A stretch of DNA of 64,000 bases from Diploptera punctata (Eukaryota > Arthropoda > Insecta > Blattodea > Blaberidae): the NCBI GenBank assembly GCA_030220185.1, contig JASPKZ010007427.1, positions 124,001 to 188,000 on the forward strand, given 5' to 3'. A model generated the notes under the pieces. That model did not search any database. It was given only the letters and a program-made list of their open reading frames with translations, and was not told where the DNA came from. Position numbers and translations under genes: made by a program. This document shows positions 44,381 to 55,540 of the stretch, piece after piece (position 1 is the first letter of the stretch; the number at the start of each line of letters is the position of its first letter).

Positions 44381-44626
44381 GGAAGTCTGTACGTAACAAG
44401 GATGCTGGCCGACTACACTAGACGCACCATGGAATGGGGCACATGAAATGGAAACGAAATGAATGAGATGAGTGTTGAGAAATGGAGGAATTAAATCTGT
44501 GGCAGAGGAAATGGGAGAACCCCCCAGAAAAACAAAAACTTGGCCACCCTCCGTTTCGTTCACACGAGTAATCGATACCCCAGGGATGAGAGGCGAGCGT
44601 GTAATCGCTTGCTCTACCGAGCCGCC
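43809..44626 (-). mobile_element. tRNA-headed element with internal minisatellite, 15-bp TSD
   Basis: TAGTGTTATAACTAA at 43794-43808 and 44627-44641 is a perfect 15-bp duplication. On the minus strand the element starts with a tRNA-like head (GGCGGCTCGGTAGAGCAAGC, GGTATCGATTACTCG). The body follows, then about 460 bases of simple repeats, then CTTTATTTTATCTGGCAGAG and a unique end. Confidence 0.78.
43892..44380. repeat. 13-bp minisatellite with (ATT)n flanks
   Basis: CATCATAATCAAT repeats about 27 times from about 43925 to 44285 with a few T-to-A variants near 44160-44210, between (ATT)n runs at 43892 and 44286-44380. Confidence 0.95.
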
Positions 44627-44641
44627 TAGTGTTATAACTAA

Positions 44642-44752
44642 GGGTCAGTTTCACCAACAGAGGTAACTGTATCACGCCAGTTTTCCCCATGTATAATACA
44701 TAGCTTAAATGGGCGTAATACAGTTACCTCTGTTGATGAAACCGACCCTAAG
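44642..44752. mobile_element. Foldback MITE, 111 bp, TAA flanks
   Basis: GGGTCAGTTTCACCAACAGA and its reverse complement form about 37-bp inverted ends with three mismatches. TAA flanks both sides, suggesting a 3-bp duplication of PIF/Harbinger type. Confidence 0.72.
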
Positions 44753-44754
44753 TC

Positions 44755-45224
44755 ACTTATTTAAGTAAAGTTCGTGTGTTCTAATGCCACCGGCTGCAAC
44801 TTACGTGCTTCGTGTTCGTTGAATCTTGTGTTAAGATTCCTGATGGTTCTGCTGATATAAAATTTATAAAAATATTACATTTAAGTTTGTAGAAATATTT
44901 TATTTTCATATATATTTGTTTCTTACATTATTAATAAAATTTACTGTTAATTTGTGTTAGTTTAAAAACAATTTCTATATTTTTGTCGTGATTTGTGATT
45001 TTTTTTTCAGTTTTATATCAATGAATAATTGACAAGTAAAAAAAAAGAACAAAAATATATGTAATGAAATTAAATAGGGAAATTAATGGGAATAAAAGTA
45101 ATTGGATAACTGACACATACAGGTAATTAAATTATAAACTGGTCAAAAGCGATGACAGAAATATAAAAATCTCTTATAAATCTAACACTAAATTAAACTA
45201 TCATTTAATAAAATAGAACATACC
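44755..45224. other. No recognised feature
   Basis: AT-rich DNA with T and A runs. Confidence 0.45.
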
Positions 45225-45660
45225 AATATATATGAAAATAACGGAGTCTAAACTTGAATGCAATAGTTGTGATAAATTTTATATCGGCAGAATCGCCAGG
45301 AATTTTAACTCAAAATTCAACCAGCACTTTAGAGATTTTAAATACATTGAAGGTTAATCAAGCTTTACGAAGTACATAATAGAAACAGATCATCAATCCA
45401 ACACAATTATCAAGTACTATCAATTATACACCGAGAGTATGGCAACTACTGAATATATATCATAGAAGGGATTACAATTTTTAAATGAAGCCAGGAATGG
45501 ATGCTTACTTAATGAGAACACTACCAATGACTTGAACCCTCTATACTGAAAGTTCATTGAAAACATTTACCAACTTTTCAATTGCTGATGATGGAACATG
45601 TTCCAAAAGGCCTTCAATGTTTTAATGGAAAATTTTACTTAGTTGAGGACGATCGAGATC
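45225..45660 (+). pseudogene. PLE GIY-YIG domain fragment and 3' end
   Basis: Codes ITESKLECNSCDKFYIGRIA, then RNFNSKFNQHFRDFKYIEG and, after a stop, SSFTKYIIETDHQSN and LQFLNEARNGCLLNENTT. FYIGRIARNF is the YIG strand with the helix Arg region, so this copy keeps more of the catalytic domain than the others. In-frame stops make it dead. A hammerhead-like motif follows at 45585-45614. Confidence 0.78.
45585..45614 (+). ncRNA. Hammerhead-like motif, GAAA lost
   Basis: CTGATGA (45585-45591), hairpin GGAAC-AT-GTTCC, then AAAA where GAAA is expected, then the palindrome AAGGCCTT (45607-45614). One G-to-A change separates it from an intact core. Confidence 0.5.
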
Positions 45661-45861
45661 TTAGTACACGTTTTATTTTTTTGACTTTCGATACGGTAAC
45701 GTCAACGGTGGTTCAGAATTAATTCAAAAAGTACTGCATCAAGATATAAATTTAACTACAGATAATTCATAGTTGTTAATGTCTGCACAATTTAACAATG
45801 GTGAAGTAGAAGAAAAGATACCATGATCTTCATTAAATATTAAAATGAAGAATTACTATTA
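45661..45861. other. No recognised feature
   Basis: AT-rich DNA. Confidence 0.4.
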
Positions 45862-45864
45862 CTA

Positions 45865-45913
<49 letters not shown>

Positions 45914-45918
45914 TGTCA

Positions 45919-45951
<33 letters not shown>

Positions 45952-46233
45952 CATTATTACTATCATTAGGCCTATATAAGCAATTAAATTGGTATGGGCA
46001 TATACGACGAATGCAAGAATAAAAGTTACCCTGAAAAACAATGGAATGGTGTCCACCTGGAAGAAGAAGGAAAGGAAGACCTCGAAACTCGTGGATGCAA
46101 GAAATAAGAACTGGAATGAGAACAAGAGGACAGGAGTACATACAGTGGGTGGATAGAGACAAGTGGAGAAGGAAAATAAAACTATAGGCGCAGAAATATG
46201 TGTAAACATTGAAAATGTGTATATAAATAAATA

Positions 46234-46235
<2 letters not shown>
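45862..46235 (+). pseudogene. (ATT)n/(AAT)n run and LINE 3' end
   Basis: A microsatellite (45865-45955) is followed by a LINE ORF2 end matching 27885-28200 (AAGCAATTAAATTGGTATGG to AAATATGTGTAAACATTGAA). An (ATT)n tail at 46230-46268 ends it. Confidence 0.7.
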
Positions 46236-46272
<37 letters not shown>

Positions 46273-46335
46273 TGCTGTATATCTCCAACATTATATAAGA
46301 TTTATACTGAAAAAGCTATTGAAGAATGGAAAAAG

Positions 46336-47150
46336 AAATGTAAACCGATGGGAATACCACTAGATGATAATTCAACAATATATACACTCCAGTTTGCAGA
46401 TTACCAATTGATATTGGCTCAAGAATTTGAAGATATAGAATACCTCACTAGAAAATTAATACAAGAATATAGTTTATGGGGTTTAAAGATCAATATGGAT
46501 AAATCTAGATATATGACAATAGGGGATCTTCCTCAAGATTTAATACTAGAAGAAGATTTAGGGACAATTAAACACGCTGAAGAATATAAGTATTTGGGAA
46601 TTAAAATTACTAAAGATGGAAAACAAGAAACAGAGATAAGAAACAGCTTCAAAATAGGAAAGTATGCTATATCTGCCCTAAATGGAATAGTATGGGACAA
46701 ACATATCTTCAAAGAAACAAAAAAAAAACTATTTTTAATACAATAATCAGAAGCATTATTACCTATGGAGCTGATGTGTGGGCTTTAAATGCACAAATGA
46801 AAACAAAATTGCTCGCCACTGAAATGGACTACTGCAGACGTGCTGCATGAATATCCAGGAAGGATAAAATCAGAAATTCATATATAAAAGAAAAAATGCA
46901 GGTACGATAATCAATATTAGATTTTATAAAAGGATAAAATCAGAAATTCATATATAAAAGAAAAAATGCAGGTACGATAATCAATATTAGATTTTATTAA
47001 AGAAACAATTGAATTGGTATGGACACATTAGAAGAATTGAAGAAGGAAGACTACCTAAGATAATCATGGATTGGGAACCACAGGGAAGGAAAAAGAAGGG
47101 TAGACCAACTATTACGTGGATTCAGGGAATCAATGAAGCCTAGTACTACC
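46336..47150 (+). pseudogene. LINE reverse transcriptase C-terminal half
   Basis: 132 open codons (46348-46746) read TIYTLQFADYQLILAQEFED, YSLWGLKINMDKSRYMTIG and AEEYKYLGIKITKDGKQE. FADY stands where the catalytic FADD is expected, so the second Asp is lost. Beyond 46746 the frame breaks but the ORF2 C-terminus can be followed to about 47150, including a perfect 70-bp tandem duplication. Confidence 0.8.
46861..46998. repeat. 70-bp tandem duplication
   Basis: 46861-46930 and 46931-46998 are identical apart from the final bases. It lies inside the LINE pseudogene. Confidence 0.95.
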
Positions 47151-47159
47151 TTGGTTTCC

Positions 47160-48754
47160 TAGATGTCAGTATGAGGCGGAACGCTGACCACGGACCACTC
47201 AAATGACATCTATACGAAAACAAGTGTAACTAAATTAGTATGGTTCAAATTCTTCCCTGTAGGGAGAGAGCGCCTAAATCTCTGTTAAGGGAAACGTGGG
47301 CTTACAAGATACAAGAAGATTGTTATCATTACGACTGGGAGAATATTTAACTCAGAGTTACTATTATAAACCCAACTGGATTTCTTAGGCTTAAAGGACC
47401 TTCGGGACTTGGAAAATCTGGTAGCGTTTATCTAGCCGAGCGTTAGTATGAGGATGTACAGTTATACAGGTGTTGAAATAAACAAAAGAAGTCTTATTTT
47501 AAACTATTTTATTACTAAGGTATAAATAATTAGAATCCCTAAGTATTCTAGCCCTAAATCTAATCTAAGCCTATATTAAAAACTACAGTACTTCCTTGGG
47601 GGGTTGAGAAGAGGGAGTTGTGGAATTTATAAATCTAACCTAATCTGCATGATTAAAAAACGTTATATCCCCTTTTGGAAATATAGTATCAAAAAATGTT
47701 AATTGTACTTGATTCAAAACATAAAAGTACAGAAGCATGTTAAGAAAAACGTAGCTTACTCACCCATCAACCCCTCTGGTTGTCACACATCAACAGACAG
47801 ACACGAGACCCTCACTTCTGAAGTGTTAAATACTCAATTTGACCTCTATTTACCCTAACTGTACTCACTAACATTCCAATAATCTAAATGTAGGGATGTT
47901 TACAGTTAGCTATGCAAAACTTTGCTCTGAACTATATCATGTCTAAACTCTATCTCAACAGACTTTGAATGTCTAAACTCTATTTCAAAAGACTTTGTTT
48001 GAATAATTAAAATAATCTATAAAACAATAAAAAAATCTATATAAAAGACTATGTATTCATAACAGTTACAGAAATAATATTAATTGTATGGCCCGTACTT
48101 AGAGTTTTTTAAAATACTATCCACTTAATATTACAAACATTTTCTGCGAAAGATGCTGTATAGTTGTGAAAAATGAAGTGGAACTAACGGGAAAATGTAA
48201 TCGCAGTGAAATGAAAGAAGATAGTAAAGATGAAGATCTGATGTTGACTCTGTTTCAAAGCGCATTATCCAGATGTTTCGTTCAAAGAAAGTTACTCAGT
48301 TGCTAGCACACACTCTCACGTAAAAATCTTCTTTTCCGGCTGACTAAGTAAGTTGAAGGGCGGGGATTCAAACAGATTTCTCAATCTGCACGAGGTATGA
48401 CGTCACTCTCTGCAGAGGAATGGGGTAGGAGTACTGCTAGAGTCTGCTTTTAAATCATTGTCTTGCCTCTCACTAACACCATGTGCGTGATTAAGTGCTC
48501 TTCGTTCCTATGTAAAAGGCAGAACATTTTATTTTCTCCAGTTGTGTTATGGATTCAATAAGAAACCCTGCCGAGTTAAACATACGAGAAAATTCATGGA
48601 TTACGGGCTGATAGTATCTTTATACCATAATTATATACAGGAAAAAATAATAATAATAGTTAGCTGAAATTGTATTCTTACTTTCAGTAGCAGGCTATAC
48701 ATTGTTAGATAAGAAATAAATGAAGAAATAAGAACCAAATTAAACATCTGCAGT
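47160..48754. other. No recognised feature
   Basis: About 1.6 kb with no repeat match in the window and no coding frame of note. Confidence 0.5.
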
Positions 48755-49316
48755 GTTATAGATAAAATTAAAAATTCAAGATCAAATTGGCAACAACATA
48801 TAGACAGAATGACACCCGATAGACTCTCATAAATTTTGCTTCACTACCAACCTCTTACCACAATATTGACACTAGGTCACAAGATAGCAGTCTGCTAACA
48901 ATTCCTCTTCATAGCACTTCCTCCTATTCTACTTCCTTCACAGTTGCCTCTGCCCGCTCCTGGAATCTCCTTCCTCAAGATATCAGGGGTTGCCGCACAC
49001 TTGGTACCTTTAAGTCACGCTTATACAGTTACCTGTTGTGTAATAATTATTTTTTCTCTATTTATTTAATTTTATACTATGTCATTAATCTTTTCCTCGT
49101 TTTTTATATATCTTGTACATATTATATATTTAATTCGTTAAATTTAGAGTAAATCAAAATACATTATAAATATTAATTGTATTGTATTCATAACTTGTAA
49201 TCGTTTATATATATATATTGTAATTTAGATTTAAGACTATTTTTTTGTATTTTTTTAAACCTAGTTGAGCGGTAGACAAGGCCTTAAGGCCTTAACTCTG
49301 CCAGGTAAAATAAAGC

Positions 49317-49382
<66 letters not shown>

Positions 49383-49400
49383 TATCATTATTATTAACTC
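48755..49400 (+). pseudogene. LINE ends: short fragment plus family W 3' end and (ATT)n
   Basis: 48760-48850 codes SRSNWQQHIDRMTPDRL, the tip of one LINE. From 48840 family W reads LHSTSSYSTSFTVASARSWN then LLPQDIRGCRTLGTF to KSRLYSYLL and a stop. Its 3' UTR ends AACTCTGCCAGGTAAAATAA followed by (ATT)n at 49315-49400. Confidence 0.78.
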
Positions 49401-49783
49401 AAAGGAATAAGAACTATTGGGCGCCCCGTAACTAGATGGAGAGACACGGTCTCTTGATGTGGAAACAGGTATATGTCCTAAATCCATGTCGTAGAAGAAC
49501 AAGACTGTCGACTTGTGAAATACATACATTATATATATATCTGGGCATATAAACAACTGTATTAAGCCCAAGAGTAGTTTTGAGATAATCGTCATCTTCC
49601 TTTCCTGTTGTAATCCTAGGCTGTCAAAACGATATTTTATCGTTTAGTTCATACTTGAAAATTGCCTTAGGAATCCTGGATATGTACATACGGTCCACAT
49701 GTTGTCGTTAGTTCTGTTGATACTGTTTAATGTAATATATTATTTGCACTATATTCAATTCTTCTAGGGTGTCATTTTTCAGA
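49401..49783. other. LINE-like remnant, otherwise nothing
   Basis: 49400-49520 loosely resembles a LINE C-terminal end (RTIGRPVTRWRDTVS-like). The rest is unassigned. Confidence 0.35.
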
Positions 49784-50775
49784 CTATGTAACTCGTGCCC
49801 CAAATGAGAGTCAATGACCATATAAAGTTTCAATGAATTTTGTTTTACAACCAATGACAGTTGTGTTTCCCTCATTCTTCTTCATCGAATTCTCTTTACC
49901 ACCTTCAGCTTTTGTGATAAAGAAAGCTTCTCCTTTTTAATATTCTGAACAGGTCAGAGCATTACTTAGCAGTGACTGACTCTCCAACAAATGCAATGAA
50001 TATAGCAAATAATGAAAAGCTTCCTTTGATCTACACATTTGATAATTGCATATTCAAAAACTGTGTTTTTAAATAATGATTTTACTGAATTGTTTATTTA
50101 AAAAATAAATTAATAATCTATAATGTTGGATAAAATATACAGTTCGATGTGTTTCATTTTTTCTCCACTAGGGTGTATTCTTACACTATTGCGATCCTAT
50201 TTGACAATAAATAATAGGATCAAGTTTCTGTGGATAAACAAATGGAACATAACCACACATTTATGATTTGTTTTCAAGTCGCCGTTTACATTAAATATAT
50301 AAACATTTTATAATAACCATATTTTCAAAATGATTTTTAGTAAACAGCTAAATTTTATTCGTTAAATAGTCCTAATAAATGCCACTCTACGCGCCGTAGC
50401 GTAGTGATTAAGCCGGAAGGTCTAGGGTTCGAGCCCCGTGGGGTCAGGATTTTTAAACTGACCCAAACCCTCTGGCGGCACTATGATCCTGGGGTCGACA
50501 CAGCCTCTAACGAAAATGAGTACCAGACGCTTGTTCTGGGAGTAAAGGCGACCGTCACGCAGGGCTGACAACCCGGCTGACATCAAGTGCCGATTGTCTA
50601 GAAAAAGTGGGAGCCTTAACCTCCTACTACCCCAAGGGTCTCCTGAGGCCTGTTGTGTGATCACTTTACTTTAAATGCCACTCTTGATTTCCAAATCCTG
50701 TAGATAAATTCTCTAGTCACTTCATGACTCGTGAATTTATTGATGATTTAAGAAATCACTCAAGGCATTACTTAT
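49784..50775 (+). repeat. Hairpin-ended repeat, single-orientation copy, split by SINE A
   Basis: Begins GACTATGTAACTCGTGCCCC and ends GTTAAATAGTC before a terminal hairpin with AATGCCACTCTTGATTTCC. It matches 33045-33585 in the same orientation. The SINE at 50388-50672 lies in the hairpin with AAATGCCACTCT on both sides. Confidence 0.72.
50388..50672 (+). mobile_element. SINE family A with 12-bp TSD
   Basis: tRNA-like head missing part of the anticodon region, then a complete body and short tail (CACTTTACTTT). AAATGCCACTCT is duplicated at both sides. Confidence 0.85.
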
Positions 50776-51079
50776 GATAAATTAATTAAAATGCTAGAAT
50801 GTTTAAGAAAAAAAAACAGGGATGCGATTTTTGTGAATATTTTAATAGAACTATTGCACAACTCGTTATTTCTTCTTGTAAATATAGATACTTTGGTGTA
50901 CGTTTTACCATCAAAACTTAATTTTATGATATTTGGTCAAATACGTTTCCCTAGAATGCCCATAATAGCCTACGTAGTTTTCGCCAGAATATAGTACATA
51001 TGAAGGGCTTAGGTCAATAACATGATAAGCTACATATGGTTCTTTCTGAGATATAAGCATTTTAGTATATTTGAAGAGA

Positions 51080-51605
51080 AAATTTTTCGCCTAGACCGGG
51101 ACTCGAACCCGGGACCCTTGGCTTTCCGGGCCAAGTGCTCTACCAACTGAGCTACCGAGGCGAGTTACGATCTAGACGCAAATTTTTCTCTTATGTACGT
51201 TGTAATTCATAAGAGAAAAATTTGCGTCTAGATCGTAACTCGCCTCGGTAGCTCAGTTGGTAGAGCACTTGGCCCGGAAAGCCAAGGGGGTCTAGGCGAA
51301 AATTTTTCTCTTCAAATATAATTTATCCTTCAATGAGAAGTGTTAAATTAATAATAAAATCGTCAATAGAAGCCTTACTGGCTATAAAGTAGTGTTAAAT
51401 TCCCAATAAATGTCTTCTTAACTAAGAAGCCGCCATTTGCAAAGATAGAAGCTATGGTTTCAAGCATTTGGCGCGAGGGAATTACAACGTACATAAGAGA
51501 AAAAATTTGTGTCTAGATCGTAACTCGCCTCGGTAGCTCAGTTGGTAGAGCACTTGGCCCGGAAAGCCAAGGGTCCCGGGTTCGAGTCCCGGTCTAGGCG
51601 AAAAT
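51080..51605. repeat. Three tRNA-like units, two forming a palindrome
   Basis: tRNA-like sequences: minus 51170-51088, plus 51237-51298 (19 bases of the T arm deleted) and plus 51525-51599. The last folds as a cloverleaf: 7-bp acceptor with one mismatch, GCTC/GAGC D stem, TTGGC/GCCAA anticodon stem, CCGGG/CCCGG T stem. The anticodon loop CCGGAAA lacks the invariant T33 and no long variable arm exists for Ser, so this is a tRNA-derived repeat. The first two copies are mirror images over about 100 bases each. Confidence 0.7.
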
Positions 51606-51954
51606 TTTTCTCTTTTTTTTCTCTTCAAATATAATTTATCCTTCAATGAGAAGTGTTCAATTAATAATAAAATCGTCAAGGATTTTATTGGTTTCAAAAA
51701 AAGTAGAAAGAAGAAGGGAGGAAGGACGGGGGTGTTAAGACATTGTGTGTCTGTACGTTTTAGCTCATCACTGGTGCATTTACAAATTATTTTATGGACA
51801 TTTCAATACATTTATTTGCTATCATTGTAATAAATGCATTTCTTAACAAAATGTGTCTTATCATTTTACTGCCCTAAGCCCTTCATTGTAAAATAGCGAA
51901 ATATTTAGTAAGAAATTTAAGACGTAGATAACCTAAAAGAAATGTGATAACTCA
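51606..51954. other. No gene; flank of the tRNA-like repeat
   Basis: 51620-51680 repeats 51305-51365 (TTTATCCTTCAATGAGAAGT). The remainder is unassigned. Confidence 0.5.
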
Positions 51955-52097
51955 CTGCAACTGACACTATCGAACCCGAAAGTTTATGGCTGCGCGGTCA
52001 CAAGTTCTAGATGTATCACTATCCTGAGCTAAGATTTTCGATCATATCTATACAATTTATCTCCTTTAAATCATGGTTAATAGTTTTATTCTAGGTA
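51955..52097 (-). pseudogene. LINE family X 3' tip
   Basis: GACACTATCGAACCC and CTATCCTGAGCTAAG, diverged from the other copies. The tail is lost. Confidence 0.65.
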
Positions 52098-52755
52098 GCT
52101 TTGCTGATAGAAGTAATGCCCATGTTAAACAGGTCAAAGGCGATAATTCAAACTAAAAGAGATACAATGATCGAAAGAATGACTATATTTTACTGTAAAA
52201 ATACAACCGTCGAGAATCGCGGATATGGGTTCAACTGAAGTAAAATAAAATTGTTAGGATCTGCAGGCGGGTACTACTTCAGGGGATTCGTAGCAAAGAT
52301 TTAGAATAAATTACATAAACATTAGTGAACATTAAAACAGTGTATAAAATAAACATTATTAAAACTTTAATAAAACTGTATAAAGTAATTGAATTGCCTT
52401 TCCTATTATATGGAAGTGAATGCTGGACCTTAACATTGGATCAGTTAAGACAAATTGATTCATCCGAAATGAGATTTCTCTGATTTCTAACTGATTATAC
52501 ATTACTAGCTCACAAAAGGAACATAAATATTAGAGAAAAATTAAATATAATTAAGTACATCTATAATACAAAAATACAGATTAAACTTGAGAGTCAAATT
52601 CAACGAATGCCAGAATCGAGGATATCGAAAGCTGCTCTACACTGTAATCCAGAAGGAAAATGAAATTAAGACCGACCATTGATTACAGAGCGTAAATAAA
52701 TGCTTTGAGGCGGAACAGGCCAATAGGCCTAATCCTCGATGCCGATGATGATTAA
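52098..52755 (+). pseudogene. Family E leader joined to LINE C-terminus
   Basis: 52098-52316 matches family E. From 52380 the codons read LPFLLYGSECWTLTLDQLRQ and, after stops, HKRNINIREKLNIIKYIY and ESQIQRMPESRISKAALH, the LINE ORF2 end with a GATGATGAT tail. This may be a LINE with a large internal deletion. Confidence 0.65.
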
Positions 52756-52769
52756 TAATAATAATAATG

Positions 52770-52840
<71 letters not shown>
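52751..52840. repeat. (AAT)n microsatellite, target of the LTR element
   Basis: TAA/AAT repeats continue on the far side at 63762-63792, so the nested LTR elements were inserted within this run. Confidence 0.9.
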
Positions 52841-53787
52841 TGAACCGAAAGTGCCTTTCTGCGGTTCAGTATGGTACCTTTGTTCTCCTCCCTACTACAG
52901 AACATTTATGAAATATGCCAATGTCCTGTGTTCCTTGTGCTTACCCCTCCCCTTTTCATCCTTTCCGCCGCGCATCTCTACGGCGCATATCCCCTCTACT
53001 TGCGAACCTTTATATACATTGTACTCTTACCGAACATTATCATTCGATCAGCCTAGCAACCGGCGTTTGGTTATTTGAAGACGGATTCAAAAGGTGGAAT
53101 CCAGTTCCAGCCCACCATGCGACTGGAAGGTTAATATGGTGGTCTATATAGACAAGTTGATTGAGGCCGAGAAGAGGTCTGTTTTGAGTTAGTCCAGCAA
53201 TGTACGGAAGAAGTGATTCCTAAAGCTTGGACACGTGTGTGAGTGTGGTATTATGTATGGTATGTTATTTATTCAGTTATTTTTACAGCTATGCTTGGTC
53301 GTTTGATCAAGAATCATCTTTTGTTATTAATTTATTGTTTTATTTAAAACCAACTTGTTTATATTAAAAGGTTATCTTTTTAAACTACGCCCCTCTGTTA
53401 TTATTCAAGTATAAGTAGTTGTTCACTCTCCTATACAAAAATCACTCACTATATGCTTTTAATAATCTGTATCTATATATGTATATATGTTCATCAGGGA
53501 AAGAAAGATGAATTAATAGCTGCCTTTCATGGGCCCGAGGCAAGCTGCTTTCTTTCAGATAACTTCTTTGAATATCAGGACCACATTAATAAATACAGCA
53601 AATTACAAAGCCCGATCCCGGACAAGTGTTACGCTGAGCGTGGTTTGCTTTTCTAAACCCACAAATGGTAGCAGTAGCGTAGTGTGGTTCACTTACTTAC
53701 CTACAAATGGTAGTAGATGCGTGGTTTCGTAAACCCCCCGTACCAATGGTAGCGGTCAGCGTGATTTTGGGTTTCGTAACCCCCACA
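52841..53787 (+). repeat. Outer LTR retrotransposon, 5' LTR (947 bp)
   Basis: Begins TGAACCGAAAGTGCC and ends CCCCCACA. It matches 56034-56718 plus 63501-63761 with about five substitutions and one indel. TAAT flanks both ends of the element (52837-52840, 63762-63765), though the microsatellite setting weakens this. The last 150 bases hold four TGGTA-led repeats of about 41 bp. Confidence 0.88.
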
Positions 53788-53815
53788 AATGGTAATGCAG
53801 AGCGTGTGGTTTTGT
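53655..53815 (+). repeat. Four primer-site-like tandem units at LTR end
   Basis: AATGGTA starts units with TGG at 53666, 53708, 53747 and 53790. Each is followed by variants of GCAGAGCGTGGTTTCGTAA. The last begins two bases beyond the LTR, where the primer-binding site should be. The consensus resembles the complement of the initiator tRNA-Met 3' end (TGGTAGCAGAG...GGTTTCG). Confidence 0.6.
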
Positions 53816-54129
53816 ATCTTTCAACTTTGAAAGATATGCTGTACTCTATTAACAGTGGTTCTAGTAGTATCGATTTAAAATTTTCTACTCAAGTTTCAGA
53901 GTTTTGGTTTCAAGTGCCAAGACAAGGGTATAGACTCTGTATGATCGTAAATGAAGTTTGGAATTAGAAAGTCGACATTTTTCAGAGATATTACCCTGCG
54001 AATAACTATTTGTTTTCGATACTTGGTATCTATGTTAAAGTTATTGAAAAGCATTTATTTACGCGTTTGTATTATTTCACGTAAATGATATTGACTCATC
54101 TTTCTTTATACATAAACAGAGAGTGACTT

Positions 54130-54744
54130 ATGCATTCTAAACTACGTTTGCTTATAGTTGTTTACATCTTTTGTTCATTGTACTTTGTAAACATGCCTAG
54201 TTGGATAGATGTAATATCAAAAGACAATCTCGTTCGAGAGTTGAGCTTACTAGGTATTGAGGTTGAAGGCGATGTACATATATTACGTCAGCGACTTAAA
54301 ATTCATATGAATTCTCTCTCCCCGGCTGAACAAACATTAGTAAAGCGTAAGTTTATTGTAGACAGCGCAGTTCCGGAGGATTATTCTGCAGAACAGAACA
54401 AGAATATAATTGATCGTAGACTTAGCTCCATCAAGGATTTTTCTAGTGGAACGGTCCCCAACCTTTCTTCTCATACGGAGGAAAATAATCAACGAATTTT
54501 TCGAGAGTTAATTAGAAAAGTTGATCCCTGCGATGGTAATGATAAGGAGTTACTAGTTGTCTTCCTTATTAAACTCAACTCGATCTTCGAATTGAAATTG
54601 GTTCCCGATGAGTATTTTGTAAACTCGATTTTGAGTTGCATTGGAGGAATATTATTGAAGGTTTGGAGTGAGGTTGTTAAATTGAGAATTTACTTGGATG
54701 GAGAGTTTAGAATATGTGAAATGTTCGTTGCTGCCGGGTCCTAG
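54130..54744 (+). pseudogene. Outer element gag, N-terminal part
   Basis: Gag of an LTR retrotransposon, the RNA-packaging shell protein. The likely start is the Met at 54193 (MPSWIDVISKDN). LVRELSLLGIEVEGDVHILR near the start looks like the SAP-like helix pair found at the front of many insect gypsy-type Gags. LIRKVDPCDGNDKELLVVFL is in the capsid-like part. The frame ends at a stop at 54744, and gag-like sequence continues brokenly to a zinc knuckle near 55141-55190. No protease, reverse transcriptase or integrase follows. Confidence 0.65.
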
Positions 54745-55540
54745 ATTATTAGAAGACTATTGGATTAAATTTGTGGCAACGGATCACGGGACGATTCCCA
54801 TCCAACTTTCTAAAGCATCTTTGCTGATTTTATTTCCAATATTCAGGGAGCTTCACTTGTATTGAACCCTCTATTTTCGGAAAGAAAGTTAATTGACATT
54901 AATTCTACAAAATATGTCCCCGGCCACCAGACAAGCATTTGGTTTTTGCTACGAAACCTCAAAATGTAGGCCGAAATATGTGGTCTTGGGCTAGGAAAGT
55001 GGCTGATTTTCGAGATAGCTGAAAGACAAAGGAGCTTCAGCGAGAAAAGCAGGCCTGATAATTTTAAGTAAAACAAACCCCCTACTTTCTTCGAATCGTT
55101 CTTCTCCGCGATCACTTCCTGGCAATCAAAAAGTAATCTACAATGTTGGAAATGTCATCGCGTTTTGGACATCTTGCTAGAGAGTGTCGAGCTTTAGTTG
55201 TTTCTACGTAGTTTGTTTGTATATTTGTTTGGGAGATTTAGAAAGCTACTTATGTATATTGGTATATGAGCTGATTGAGTCAACCTTTTGGTTGTGGAGC
55301 TACTAGAGTGAGTTTCAGTATACGTGGTCCAGGTTTTGCTAATGAGACGCAGGCTAAATTCTAAAATGAGGGTAACTAGAAGTTAGTAAGCGTCCATGGC
55401 CACGTTGTAAAAACAACATGTCAGTCAAGTTAAACTATGTTCTGTAATGAAGTGAATCCAAGCATGTTTGTTGTGAAAATATCTGTATGTTAAACTAGAT
55501 GTTTATTACGAAAATATATTGTATTATGTCACATGCTGAA
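54745..55540 (+). pseudogene. Outer element gag remainder with split zinc knuckle
   Basis: Stops and frameshifts interrupt this stretch. At 55141-55190 the pieces CWKCHR and GHLAREC lie in two frames, one base out of step. Together they have the spacing of a CCHC nucleic-acid-binding knuckle, typical of a Gag nucleocapsid. This supports the gag assignment and shows the copy is dead. Confidence 0.65.

Noticed and set aside
45833..46291. 152-codon minus-strand frame rich in Asn and Ile
   Set aside because: Translation of (ATT)n/(AAT)n and the antisense of a LINE end.
51525..51599. Functional tRNA gene
   Set aside because: Good cloverleaf, but the anticodon loop lacks T33, the GGA anticodon would need a Ser-type variable arm, and it occurs in a multi-copy repeat.
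52767..53151. Frames at the start of the outer LTR
   Set aside because: LTR and microsatellite sequence; the same frames recur at 56044-56344.
53529..53732. Coding frame near the outer LTR
   Set aside because: Identical frame recurs at 63503-63706 because both are LTR copies; no domain, contains the TGGTA tandem units.
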